Assembly (NCBI GenBank): GCA_963733505.1
Contig: CAVTDW010000005.1
Coordinates: 62,001 to 126,000, forward strand
Direction: 5' to 3'
Length of the DNA: 64,000 bases
Source of the DNA: JALYXV01 sp963733505
GTDB taxonomy: Bacteria; Actinomycetota; Acidimicrobiia; Acidimicrobiales; Palsa-688
Shown here: piece by piece, positions 23,465-30,799 of the stretch
How the letters are laid out: each line of letters starts with the position of its first letter
How positions within the stretch are numbered: the stretch's first letter is position 1
Program-made: the position numbers and the translations under genes
Notes under the pieces: generated by a model
Seen by the model: only the letters and a program-made list of their open reading frames with translations
The model's database searches: none
Told to the model about the DNA's origin: nothing

Positions 23465-24135
23465 CCGCCGAGCCGACCAACTTCCTCTATCCGTTCATCG
23501 ACTCCGAGGAGCGGGACTCGAGCGCCTTGTTGGTCGACCTGGCGGCGTCGGCGCGGGGCAAGATGGCGCAGAGCCGGGCGCTGCAACTGGCGACGCTCGC
23601 CCAGTGGGCCGCGGTGGTCGAGACGGTCGGCGCCGAGATGGCGGCGCGCTTCGCCCGCGGCGGGCGGCTGTACACCTTCGGCAACGGCGGCAGTGCCACC
23701 GATGCCGAGATGACCGCGGAGATGTTCCGCCACCCGATCAAGGGCCGGGCCCTGCCGGCGTGGCCCCTGGTGGACGATCGGGCGGTCCTCACCGCCTTGG
23801 CCAACGACGTGGGCTTCGAGCTCGTGTTCTCCCGCCAGCTGATCGCCCACGCCCGAGCCGACGACATCGCGCTCGGGCTATCGACGAGCGGCAACTCCAA
23901 CAACGTCATGCATGCCTTCGCCGAAGCCAAGCACCGGGGGCTGATGACCATCGGTCTGGCCGGCTACAACGGCGGCGCCATGGCCGGGAACGATAAGGTC
24001 GACCATTGCCTGGTGGTGCGCTCTGACAGCGTCCACCGCATCCAAGAGGCGCAGGACGCGCTGGTGTTCGAACTGTGGTCGGTCGTGCAGCGCCATCTGG
24101 CGGACCAGCCAACGCTGGAAGGGAGCTCGAAATGA
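23461..24135 (+). CDS. SIS-domain protein, GmhA-like
   Basis: A 224-aa phosphosugar-isomerase-type protein: YTFGNGGSATDAEMTAEMFR (the GmhA G-N-G-G-S-A-x-D/A loop), VGFELVFSRQL, LGLSTSGNSNNVMHAF (the second phosphate-binding S-T-S-G-x-S loop) and AEAKHRGLMTIGLAG. By family it should convert or bind a sedoheptulose-7-phosphate-like sugar. It is tandem to the SIS-HypC fusion (4-bp overlap) and overlaps hypE by ATGA, so it is embedded in the maturation operon rather than in a lipopolysaccharide pathway. A role in making or sensing a hydrogenase-related ligand precursor is inference. Confidence 0.88.
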   Translation: MTAEPTNFLYPFIDSEERDSSALLVDLAASARGKMAQSRALQLATLAQWAAVVETVGAEMAARFARGGRLYTFGNGGSATDAEMTAEMFRHPIKGRALPAWPLVDDRAVLTALANDVGFELVFSRQLIAHARADDIALGLSTSGNSNNVMHAFAEAKHRGLMTIGLAGYNGGAMAGNDKVDHCLVVRSDSVHRIQEAQDALVFELWSVVQRHLADQPTLEGSSK

Positions 24136-25271
24136 CCGACGTCACCGAAGAGATTGCCGAGGCAGCCGACGGCTCCGACGGCTCTGAAGGCCAGGAACGG
24201 GAGCGGGAAGAGGCGGTATTCGAGCGGATCGAAGCATTCCGCCGCCGCAAGCCGCGCCTGCTCGACGAGGTCGTCACCTCGGCCCACGGCGCAGGCGGCA
24301 AGGCGTCGGCGGCGCTGCTCGACCAGGTGTTCCTGCCGGCGTTCGCCCACGACCGCAAGGCGTTGCAGACCGATGCCGCGGTGATCACCCTCCCGAGTGG
24401 CGAGCGGCTGGCCTTCTCGACCGACTCGTTCGTGGTGAAGCCGTGGCGTTTTCCCGGGGGATCTATCGGCGACCTGGCCGTCAACGGGACCGTCAACGAC
24501 CTCGCCATGATGGGTGCCCGGCCGATCGCGCTCTCCGCCGGGTTCGTCATCGAGGAGGGCTTCGCCATCGAGTCACTGCGCGAGATCGCGGCCGACATGG
24601 CGACCGCGGCCCTGAAGGCCGGGGTGTCGATCGTCACCGGTGACACGAAAGTGGTCAACCGGGGCGCCGCCGACGGCGTGTACATCAACACCGCCGGCAT
24701 CGGGATCATCCCTGAGGGTCGTGACCTGACCGCCGCCCGGGTCGTCGCCGGCGACGCCGTCATCGTGTCGGGAACGATCGGTGATCACGGCACCGCGGTC
24801 ATGCTCGCCCGTGGTGACATGGCCATCGACGCCCAGGTGGACAGCGACACCGCGGCGCTCAACGAGTTGGTCGAGATCCTGCTGGCCGCGGCGCCCGGGA
24901 CCCGGTGGTTGCGTGACGCCACCCGGGGCGGCCTCGGCACCGTGTGCAACGAACTGGCCCGTGACTGCAATCTCACCGTCCGCCTGGAAGAGGCGTTGAT
25001 GCCGATACGGCCCGTCGTCGGGGGTGCCTGCGACATGCTGGGCATCGACCCGGTGTACGTGGCCAACGAGGGAAAGTTCGTGGCGGTCGTCCCGGCCGAC
25101 GAGGCCGACGCCGCCGTGACCGCGCTGCGCCAGCACCCCTTCGGCGTCGACGCCGCCCGGGTGGGCGAGATGTGGGCCGATCCGCCCGGACTGGTCGTGT
25201 TGGTGACGCCGTTCGGCGGCACCCGGATCGTCGACATGTTGGTCGGCGATCCCCTTCCGCGCATCTGCTGA
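24132..25271 (+). CDS. hypE: HypE, hydrogenase maturation (thiocyanate carrier)
   Basis: A 379-aa PurM-like protein with full HypE features: SAHGAGGKASAALLDQVFL, FSTDSFVVKPWRFPGGSIGD, VNGTVNDLAMMGARP, SGTIGDHGTAVM and RWLRDATRGGLGTVCNELA. The protein ends in PRIC, keeping the essential C-terminal cysteine that carries the carbamoyl/cyano group from HypF to the HypC-HypD complex. The first ~40 residues are an acidic extension not common in HypE. It overlaps the SIS gene and is the last gene of this hyp block before the AT-rich repeat at 25284. Confidence 0.96.
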   Translation: MTDVTEEIAEAADGSDGSEGQEREREEAVFERIEAFRRRKPRLLDEVVTSAHGAGGKASAALLDQVFLPAFAHDRKALQTDAAVITLPSGERLAFSTDSFVVKPWRFPGGSIGDLAVNGTVNDLAMMGARPIALSAGFVIEEGFAIESLREIAADMATAALKAGVSIVTGDTKVVNRGAADGVYINTAGIGIIPEGRDLTAARVVAGDAVIVSGTIGDHGTAVMLARGDMAIDAQVDSDTAALNELVEILLAAAPGTRWLRDATRGGLGTVCNELARDCNLTVRLEEALMPIRPVVGGACDMLGIDPVYVANEGKFVAVVPADEADAAVTALRQHPFGVDAARVGEMWADPPGLVVLVTPFGGTRIVDMLVGDPLPRIC

Positions 25272-25283
25272 GCGATCCGGATT

Positions 25284-25307
25284 GACTAGTCATTAGTAAC
25301 TAGTCAT
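25284..25307. promoter_or_regulatory. Tandem ACTAGTCAT operator-like repeats
   Basis: Two copies of ACTAGTCAT (25285-25293 and 25299-25307, 14-bp period), each containing the palindrome ACTAGT; the first sits in a longer palindrome TGACTAGTCA. It is an AT-rich island in GC-rich DNA within the 320-bp gap after hypE (25272-25591). Probably an operator for the coiled-coil membrane-protein cluster that follows. The rest of the gap shows no gene I can support. Confidence 0.45.
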
Positions 25308-25591
25308 ACCCCGCGTGCTCCACCATTTGGGGGAGGCCGGACCAGGCCAAACGTCTTACGGTCGGCCGTGCGTCGACCTCCGGCGCGCGTTTTGCCCAAG
25401 GCCGGTCATACTTGCCCCAATTGCCGCTTTTGGAATACAGTGCCCCGGCGCCTCAAACCGGGCTCTCTAGATCCAAGCGGCACGTCGGTCGAAGAGGCTG
25501 GAGCGAGGTACCAAGAAGTACAGGCTGCAATACGGGGGTGGACCAGGCGTCCTACTCCCCGGAAACTTCCCATCTGTCGAAAGGGGGCTTG

Positions 25592-26203
25592 GTGGCCAGA
25601 GGCCGCAAGCGTGACGAGACTGGTCAGTCGACGAGCAGTGCATTGTTGCTGATCGTCGTACTGGTAGTCGTAGTGATCGCGGTGGTGCTGCTCCAAAGGA
25701 CGGCATCAACCGCAGAAGCCATCAACAAGAAGGCGGCGACGATCTCCAAGACCGGTCGCGGGATCAACGACAACACGGACTCGATCCTCCAGCTGACGAA
25801 GACCAATCAGCTCGGGTCGTCGATCCTCAACTCGGCGAAGCCGCTCCAGGGCCAACTGGCTCAGGTAGTGGACTTGGCCAACTCGATCAACGGCTTGGCG
25901 ACATCGATCAACGGCTCGGCCGGAACGATCGACAACACCGCCAAGGCGATCAACGGTTCGGCGGGTGCCATCAACAGCACCGCCAACGGGATCAACTCGA
26001 CGGCTTCGTCGATCCTCTCGGTGGCCAACTCGATCAAGAGTGGCGTCGCTCAGATCAACCAGAACCTGGACACGACAATCGGAGTGGCCCAGCAGATCAA
26101 GGGCGACACGGGCGTCATCAACGGCGGCCTCACCGGAGCGCTCAAGCACGCCGGCTGTATCAACTTTGACCTCGGCGGCAACTCCGCCGGCAGCGGCTGC
26201 TAA
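25592..26203 (+). CDS. Membrane-anchored heptad-repeat protein A (unknown family)
   Basis: A 203-aa protein from GTG 25592 (in-frame TTG 3 bp earlier) behind AAAGGGGG. Residues ~16-34 form one transmembrane helix (LLLIVVLVVVVIAVVLL), so the rest should face outward or inward as a single domain. From ~residue 90 it is an almost perfect heptad repeat with an x-I-N-x-x-A-x pattern (SINGLAT, SINGSAG, TIDNTAK, AINGSAG, AINSTAN, GINSTAS) over about ten heptads, predicting a long Asn-rich coiled coil. Near the C-terminus is IKGDTGVINGG, shared with the two genes after it, and a single Cys (ALKHAGC). It heads a gene cluster between hypE and hypA. I do not recognise the family. Confidence 0.7.
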   Translation: MARGRKRDETGQSTSSALLLIVVLVVVVIAVVLLQRTASTAEAINKKAATISKTGRGINDNTDSILQLTKTNQLGSSILNSAKPLQGQLAQVVDLANSINGLATSINGSAGTIDNTAKAINGSAGAINSTANGINSTASSILSVANSIKSGVAQINQNLDTTIGVAQQIKGDTGVINGGLTGALKHAGCINFDLGGNSAGSGC

Positions 26204-26216
26204 GGGAGGCGACGAT

Positions 26217-26933
26217 ATGACTGCTGCTCTTTCAACATCTCGGCTCCGTAGCGTCGACATGGACCAGGCTCGATTCCTGAGCCGTTGGCTCAAGGTCTGG
26301 ATTGCCCTGTTGGCCGTCGTCGTACTGGTGGTGGTGTTCTATCTGATCTTCATCACCCAGTCGCTGGCGCACATCAACGGCAACCTGGCGACCGCCAGCA
26401 ACGCGGTCAGCGGGGCCGGGGGACACGTCAAGACCCTCCCGGGCCAGATTCAGAACGTCAATGCCAGCCTCACGAGCATCGATACCGCCCTCAAGCCCAT
26501 CACTGGGCAGGCCGGCGACATTGTCAATGCCCTGACGTCGGTCAACACCAGCCTCCAGGCGGTGGACGGTTCGCTCAAGGACACCTCGGGCTCACTGTCC
26601 AACACCTCGTCGTCGCTGGTGAACACCTCGTCGGTGCTGACCTCGGTGCTCTCCACGGCCGGCAGCATCAACAGCACCCTGAACGCCGCCAACCTGCCGG
26701 CCGGTAACTGCGCCAGCTCGTGTGCGGCCAACCAGCTCGGTGCCCAGAACATCTGGCAGCGGGTCGGAATCGCCAACGGCGTGCTCTCGGCTGCGAGAGG
26801 CGACACAGGCAACGTCGGAGGCTCCTTGGTACCGGGGATCGACAGCCAGCTGCGAGGCATTTGCAACGGCCCCGTCGTGGCTAGCCCCCTCATCCCGGCT
26901 CTGGCTAACGGCCACGCACACAAGGGCTGCTGA
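26217..26933 (+). CDS. Membrane-anchored heptad-repeat protein B (paralog)
   Basis: A 238-aa protein 13 bp after gene A, with an AGGGAGGCG ribosome site. One transmembrane helix at ~residues 27-47 (WIALLAVVVLVVVFYLIFI), then Ser/Thr/Asn-rich heptads (SLTSIDT, ALTSVNT, SLSNTSS, SLVNTSS). A cysteine pair (NCASSC, ~170) follows, then ARGDTGNVGG near the C-terminus matches the GDTG box of genes A and C, and a final GC ends the protein. The shared design (one helix, heptad rod, GDTG box, C-terminal Cys) argues for common descent with A and C despite low identity. Function unknown. Confidence 0.68.
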   Translation: MTAALSTSRLRSVDMDQARFLSRWLKVWIALLAVVVLVVVFYLIFITQSLAHINGNLATASNAVSGAGGHVKTLPGQIQNVNASLTSIDTALKPITGQAGDIVNALTSVNTSLQAVDGSLKDTSGSLSNTSSSLVNTSSVLTSVLSTAGSINSTLNAANLPAGNCASSCAANQLGAQNIWQRVGIANGVLSAARGDTGNVGGSLVPGIDSQLRGICNGPVVASPLIPALANGHAHKGC

Positions 26934-27607
26934 TGGGCTCGCCCAAGCACGACGAACGAGGCATCGTGGGGGTGATCCTGACGATCGTGATCGTCTTCGC
27001 CCTCGTGGCTGTCGTGGAACTGACCCGAACGTTGGAGGCTGCTCAGCAGATCAACACCCGGGTCCAGGACATCACGGGGTCGGTCAAGGGCGCCAATTCC
27101 CACCTGAATACGGGCTGCGACACGACGAAGGCGGGTTCATGCCCCACCGATGCCCTGCCGGTGCTGAGCCAGACTGAGACGATTGCCGCACAGATCAACG
27201 ACGCGGCCAAGCCGCTGAGTGCGCAAGCGGGTCAGATTCTGACCAGTGTCAACAGCATCAACGCCACGGCATCGCAGATCCTGACGACCGCATCGTCGAT
27301 CAACCAGACCGTGCACTCGATTGGGAGTGCTGCCGGGTCGATCAACTCATCGGTCAACTCGATCGGCGCCAGCCTCAACGGCGTCAACGCTGATGTCACC
27401 AATATTCAGCAGGGCGTCGCCGCCATCAACAACCGTGCCGACGTCATCATTGGCCTGGTCAATGGGATCAAGGGTGACACCGGCTCCATCAACGGACTTG
27501 CCGGCGGAATCTTGACCCAGGCGACCGGGATCTGTAAGGACAGGCTTGCTGTCCTCGGGATCCCACTGCCTGGTTTGGGACTCCTACCCTTGGGACCGGT
27601 GTGTTAG
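26933..27607 (+). CDS. Membrane-anchored heptad-repeat protein C (paralog)
   Basis: A 224-aa protein whose ATG overlaps the TGA of gene B (TGATG), so B and C are translationally coupled. Residues ~11-29 form one transmembrane helix (IVGVILTIVIVFALVAVVE). A cysteine pair lies at ~59/68 (TGCDTTKAGSC). Then come about a dozen heptads (SINATAS, QILTTAS, SINQTVH, SIGSAAG, SINSSVN), the box IKGDTGSINGLAGG, and a Cys-containing C-terminus (GICKDRL; final residue C). It ends 25 bp before a strong terminator, so A-B-C form one transcription unit. Function unknown. A cell-envelope scaffold is one possibility, by inference. Confidence 0.7.
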   Translation: MGSPKHDERGIVGVILTIVIVFALVAVVELTRTLEAAQQINTRVQDITGSVKGANSHLNTGCDTTKAGSCPTDALPVLSQTETIAAQINDAAKPLSAQAGQILTSVNSINATASQILTTASSINQTVHSIGSAAGSINSSVNSIGASLNGVNADVTNIQQGVAAINNRADVIIGLVNGIKGDTGSINGLAGGILTQATGICKDRLAVLGIPLPGLGLLPLGPVC

Positions 27608-27632
27608 GAACGATGAAGTAGGTAGGACGGGG

Positions 27633-27670
27633 AGGGCACGGTGGTACCAAGTACCGCCGTGCCCTTTCCT
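27633..27670 (+). terminator. Terminator after the A-B-C heptad genes
   Basis: 14-nt arms GGGCACGGTGGTAC and GTACCGCCGTGCCC pair with one G-U wobble around a CAA loop and are followed by TTTCCTT. Strong stem with a moderate U-rich tail, placed directly after gene C. Confidence 0.8.
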
Positions 27671-27736
27671 TCTTGATTCAGGTCTATATACTGCTTGGTG
27701 CCGGTGCGGAGCCGGCCCTGAAGGGGGTGTCCCAGA

Positions 27737-27982
27737 GTGGCGTTGTGGTGGATCGGAAACGCAGTTCTGTTGGTTGTAACGCTTGTGTTGGTCGTACTGT
27801 TGCAACGGGTTATGAAACCCATCAAGGAGATCCAGAAGCACGCAGGTGACATCCTCGAACATGGTGCCGGCCTGAGCCGAAACCTCGAGGCAGTTCCGAA
27901 GCTTCTGCAGACCCAACGACTGGCTGGCGTGGCCCGCCAAGGCGTTGGCGCTTACGGCGCAGCGATCACGAAGCTGCTGTGA
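27737..27982 (+). CDS. Small single-pass membrane protein D (unknown)
   Basis: An 81-aa protein from GTG 27737, preceded by GAAGGGGG. Residues ~4-22 form a transmembrane helix (WWIGNAVLLVVTLVLVVLL). The remainder is an amphipathic helical segment (PIKEIQKHAGDILEHGAGLS) with a tail QTQRLAGVARQGVGAYGAA. The tail resembles QTAELAGVLRDELGRHAS in the protein at 29815, so these two look paralogous (shared P-x-L-x-Q-T-x-x-L-A-G-V). It pairs with the next gene 46 bp downstream. No known domain. Confidence 0.6.
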   Translation: MALWWIGNAVLLVVTLVLVVLLQRVMKPIKEIQKHAGDILEHGAGLSRNLEAVPKLLQTQRLAGVARQGVGAYGAAITKLL

Positions 27983-28028
27983 GTCGGGACATGCGGAATC
28001 ATCGAGGTATTCAAGGAGGAGTGGAATA

Positions 28029-28397
28029 ATGGCACCTGCTGCAGTGGGAACGTTGGTAGTCACCGCCGTGCTGGTCGCCGGCCTGGCTATCTATCTGATC
28101 ATGATCGCGGCCAACCTCCAGAAGATCAGTGCTGCGCTGGACGTCGTACTCGGCGCAGTGACCGGGATTGCCGGACAGGTGAAGCCGGCTCCAGGCGTGG
28201 TCGGGAGCATCGCTCGCGACGTTGGCGCCATCCAGGGCGCGCTTCATGGGCTCATTGCGTTGGCAACGGGTGGTGCCGCTCCGGCGCCGGCCGCGCCGGC
28301 GGCCCCGAGCCGGTCGTCCGCCCGGGCTGCCGCGGCGCCGGCACCGTCGGGCCGCAGCCGCCCGAACCTGCCGCCGCCGGTGCATCGTCGCCACTGA
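28029..28397 (+). CDS. Small single-pass membrane protein E (unknown)
   Basis: A 122-aa protein behind an AAGGAGGAG ribosome site. Residues ~5-27 are a transmembrane helix (AVGTLVVTAVLVAGLAIYLI), followed by ~55 residues of amphipathic heptads (ANLQKISAALDVVLGAVTGI, VGSIARDVGAIQGALHGLI), and a Pro/Ala/Arg-rich tail of ~35 residues. The region after the helix resembles GLQSIADTLDQVAGGVVAIE in the protein at 30096, suggesting D/E is a diverged copy of the later trio. It ends ~40 bp before a very strong terminator. Confidence 0.6.
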   Translation: MAPAAVGTLVVTAVLVAGLAIYLIMIAANLQKISAALDVVLGAVTGIAGQVKPAPGVVGSIARDVGAIQGALHGLIALATGGAAPAPAAPAAPSRSSARAAAAPAPSGRSRPNLPPPVHRRH

Positions 28398-28439
28398 GAA
28401 CCATCTATCTAGGCTCTGTCTGAAGAGCCCGATCGACAA

Positions 28440-28481
28440 GGGCCCGCTGCCGAGAACCTCGGCAGCGGGCCCTTTTTTTTT
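28440..28481 (+). terminator. Strong Rho-independent terminator
   Basis: A perfect 15-bp stem (GGGCCCGCTGCCGAG and its complement) with an AAC loop, followed by nine T residues. Textbook intrinsic terminator closing the D-E unit. Confidence 0.95.
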
Positions 28482-28589
28482 CGTTGGCCTTCTGGTGTTT
28501 GGTTGGTCTCTGGTTGGCCGCATGGATGCGGGCTACTCAGGGCGGCGGCTCTATCCATGGCGATCGACGGGCGATCGATGGCGCCGGGC

Positions 28590-28742
28590 GCTGCGGTTGT
28601 GGGGCCGGGGCCTGCGGTTATGGCGCCGGGTAGCTGGCGCGTCCGGCGCCGACGGGGGCCTGCGGTTATGGGCCGGGGCGGGGGCTGCGGTGGTGGGCCG
28701 GGGCTGCGGCCGCCGGGAGGGCTACGGCGCCGGGGCTTGCGG
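28590..28742. repeat. GC-rich degenerate tandem repeat
   Basis: Imperfect repetition of a ~20-bp unit like CTGCGGTTATGGGCCGGGG between the terminator and the 3' end of the opposite PsbP-like gene. The 28482-28742 gap holds no gene I can support. The repeat may be a decayed Pro/Ala-rich C-terminal extension of the minus-strand gene. Confidence 0.4.
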
Positions 28743-29453
28743 CTAGGGCGCCGGGATGGCCTGCACGCTCGAAATGACCTGGTCGAATGCCGCCGCGAAC
28801 TGCTGGAAGTCGCTGTCTACGGTCTGGAAGGTCAGCGACACCATTTGATGGGGCGGGAAGACGAAGAAGTGTGAGTGGACGAGGGTGACGCCCGAAGCAT
28901 CCTTCGGCAGGCTGTAGAAGTAGTAGTAGCCCGGCAGCCTGTTGACGGTGACCGCCTGGGATTTCAACACGGTGACGCCCGTACCGCTGATGACCGCATC
29001 GGTGAAGGCCTTGATATCGGTGGCGCTCGCCGTGTTGACCTGCGCGGCCTCGATCGGCACGACCCGGACGAGCAAGGTGTCGAAGCCACCAGCGCCAAAG
29101 TTCAGTAGCAGCGCCACGTTGGGATCGTTGGGTGTACCCGTCACCCACGTCGATGGATAGCTCAACTGGAAGCCGGCCTTCTTGTCTTGGAACGCAGTGA
29201 AGGTCGGCCGGGGCGTCGTCGTCGGCGTCGTCGTCTTTGACTTGGAAGAGCCCGACGTCACCACGACGGCGATCACCGCCACGGCGACGATCGCGGTGGC
29301 GGCAATCAAGATGATGGGAAGACGTCTACCGGCCGTCTTTGTACGTGAAATGGGGGCACGAGTGGGCCCCCGTTCGGCTGCGTCTAAGTCGTCTTTGGCC
29401 GAAACTTCCGCATCATCGACACCTTCCTCACTCACTGAGCCATTAACCGCCAT
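28743..29453 (-). CDS. Membrane-anchored PsbP/LpqN-like protein
   Basis: A ~236-aa protein from ATG 29453 (GGAG site 8 bp before; GTG 29459 is possible). An acidic N-terminus is followed by a transmembrane helix at ~45-65 (LPIILIAATAIVAVAVIAVV), a Ser/Thr linker, and an outside domain starting FQDKKAGFQLSYPSTWVTGT, the pattern seen in PsbP/Mog1-like and actinobacterial LpqN-type domains. The domain continues VNRLPGYYYFYSLPK, FFVFPPHQMVSLTFQT and ends with an amphipathic helix. Function unknown; the fold is often a ligand or partner module. It is the only minus-strand gene inside the hyp/heptad region. Confidence 0.6.
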   Translation of the reverse strand: MAVNGSVSEEGVDDAEVSAKDDLDAAERGPTRAPISRTKTAGRRLPIILIAATAIVAVAVIAVVVTSGSSKSKTTTPTTTPRPTFTAFQDKKAGFQLSYPSTWVTGTPNDPNVALLLNFGAGGFDTLLVRVVPIEAAQVNTASATDIKAFTDAVISGTGVTVLKSQAVTVNRLPGYYYFYSLPKDASGVTLVHSHFFVFPPHQMVSLTFQTVDSDFQQFAAAFDQVISSVQAIPAP

Positions 29454-29551
29454 GGACACCGCTCCGATACTTTTGACTTAGGGCCAACCTCACGTTGACC
29501 GGCGTGCGTTGTTCGCCTATTGTGACAGACACTCGCAGGAGGGGGTCATCA

Positions 29552-29818
29552 ATGACAGTAGGTGTGGCACTGACCGGATGGTACCTAGGATTCGCCATCG
29601 CGGCCGTGGTCATAGCAATCGTCGTGGCGCTGGTTGCCACGATCTTGCGTTTGGCTCGCCGTATTGCGATCCAGGCGCTCGCAGTAGATGAGCAGCTCGA
29701 GTTGGCAAGGGCCGCCACCATGTGCATTGGCGACGTGCCCAAGGTCAACGCCGGGCTGAAAGACATAGCGGAGTGCTGCATCGCCGCTCGGGGCGTACTG
29801 GAGGCGAAATTCGGATGA
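29552..29818 (+). CDS. Small single-pass membrane protein F (unknown)
   Basis: An 88-aa protein with a GCAGGAGGGGG ribosome site. Residues ~9-31 form a long transmembrane helix (WYLGFAIAAVVIAIVVALVA), followed by a short helical tail with an ECC motif (KDIAECCIAARGVLE). Its ATGA overlap with the next gene makes it the first of a translationally coupled trio F-G-H. No family recognised. Confidence 0.6.
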   Translation: MTVGVALTGWYLGFAIAAVVIAIVVALVATILRLARRIAIQALAVDEQLELARAATMCIGDVPKVNAGLKDIAECCIAARGVLEAKFG

Positions 29819-30096
29819 ACATGCTCGCGCTGGCCCATGAGCACATCACCATGTGGTGGGTGTCGATCGGTATCGGCTTTGTCGTCGTGCTGGTCGTGAT
29901 CGTGCTGCTGTCGCTGTTGCTGGCCTTCGTCAACGACATCGACCGGGACGTCAAGAGCATTCTCAACACCGCCGGCGGGATCGCTGGCAACACCGGCAAG
30001 ATCCCGGCACTCGGTCAGACGGCCGAGCTGGCGGGTGTCCTTCGCGACGAGCTCGGGCGTCATGCCTCGACGCTCGGATCTCTTAGGGGGATGTGA
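29815..30096 (+). CDS. Small single-pass membrane protein G (paralog of D)
   Basis: A 93-aa protein overlapping gene F by 4 bp. After a short N-terminus comes a transmembrane helix (~14-38, WVSIGIGFVVVLVVIVLLSL), then FVNDIDRDVKSILNTAGGIA and a tail IPALGQTAELAGVLRDEL that parallels VPKLLQTQRLAGVARQGV of protein D. The TGA overlaps the next gene's ATG (TGATG), as for genes B and C. Function unknown. Confidence 0.6.
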   Translation: MNMLALAHEHITMWWVSIGIGFVVVLVVIVLLSLLLAFVNDIDRDVKSILNTAGGIAGNTGKIPALGQTAELAGVLRDELGRHASTLGSLRGM

Positions 30097-30353
30097 TGCA
30101 TCTTCGAGTCGCTTTGACGTGCGCCGACATCGTGTTGTTGGCGCTCGTGCTGGCGTTCTTCTTGATGAAGGTGACGGCGGGGCTGCAGAGCATCGCCGAC
30201 ACGCTGGACCAGGTGGCGGGCGGTGTGGTTGCCATCGAGGGCCACGCACGCATCCTCCATCCCGGTGCAGACGCCATCAACAGCAACCTCAACGCCGCGG
30301 CCCGCAACCTGACCGAGGCCGTGGGGCACGCGCAGGCACTCGGCGGCGGCTGA
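30096..30353 (+). CDS. Small single-pass membrane protein H (paralog of E)
   Basis: An 85-aa protein from ATG 30096 (an in-frame GTG at 30093 is possible), overlapping gene G. Transmembrane helix at ~6-25 (ALTCADIVLLALVLAFFLM), followed by KVTAGLQSIADTLDQVAGGV and heptads ending AINSNLNAAARNL. It resembles protein E after the helix and protein A in its x-I-N-x-x-L/A-x heptads. It ends 104 bp before hypA. The gap in between contains no clear terminator, so read-through into hypAB is possible. Confidence 0.6.
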   Translation: MHLRVALTCADIVLLALVLAFFLMKVTAGLQSIADTLDQVAGGVVAIEGHARILHPGADAINSNLNAAARNLTEAVGHAQALGGG

Positions 30354-30457
30354 GCATTTCCAGCGGTACTGCAGATCGGTCCTGGTCGCCCCCGGGTGAC
30401 CGGGACCGCTGCGCGTCTCGACCCCTGTAGGGTCCACCAAGGAAGGAGTAGGCGCGC

Positions 30458-30796
30458 ATGCACGAGTTGTCGATAGCCGAGGCGATCGCCAATAAGGTGA
30501 GCCAACGAGCCGCGGGCCGTCCCGTAGCCGCGGTCGCGATTCGGGTGGGCCACTTCCGCCAGATCGTCCCCGACGCCTTGGAGTTCTGCTGGACGATGAT
30601 CACCGACGCCACCGCTTTGGAGGGGTGCCGGCTGGAGATCGAACAGATTCCAGCGACGGTGGGTTGCCAGGACTGCGACGCCGTCACCACCCTGGACGTG
30701 CCAATTCTCATGTGCGCCCCCTGTGGCAGCACCAACGTCACCCTGCTCACCGGCCAGGAGTTCATGGTCGTGTCGCTCGAGATTCTGGAGGTTTGA
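30458..30796 (+). CDS. hypA: HypA, nickel metallochaperone
   Basis: A 112-aa protein with all HypA signatures: MHELSIAEAI with the Ni ligand His2 at the N-terminus, VRI-type strand (AAVAIRVGHFRQIVPDALEF), and the zinc site C70-x2-C73 ... C86-x2-C89 (CQDC, CAPC). HypA passes Ni(II) to the hydrogenase large subunit together with HypB, whose gene follows 3 bp later. The ribosome site is AAGGAGTAG. Full length and apparently functional. Confidence 0.97.
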   Translation: MHELSIAEAIANKVSQRAAGRPVAAVAIRVGHFRQIVPDALEFCWTMITDATALEGCRLEIEQIPATVGCQDCDAVTTLDVPILMCAPCGSTNVTLLTGQEFMVVSLEILEV

Positions 30797-30799
30797 TCG

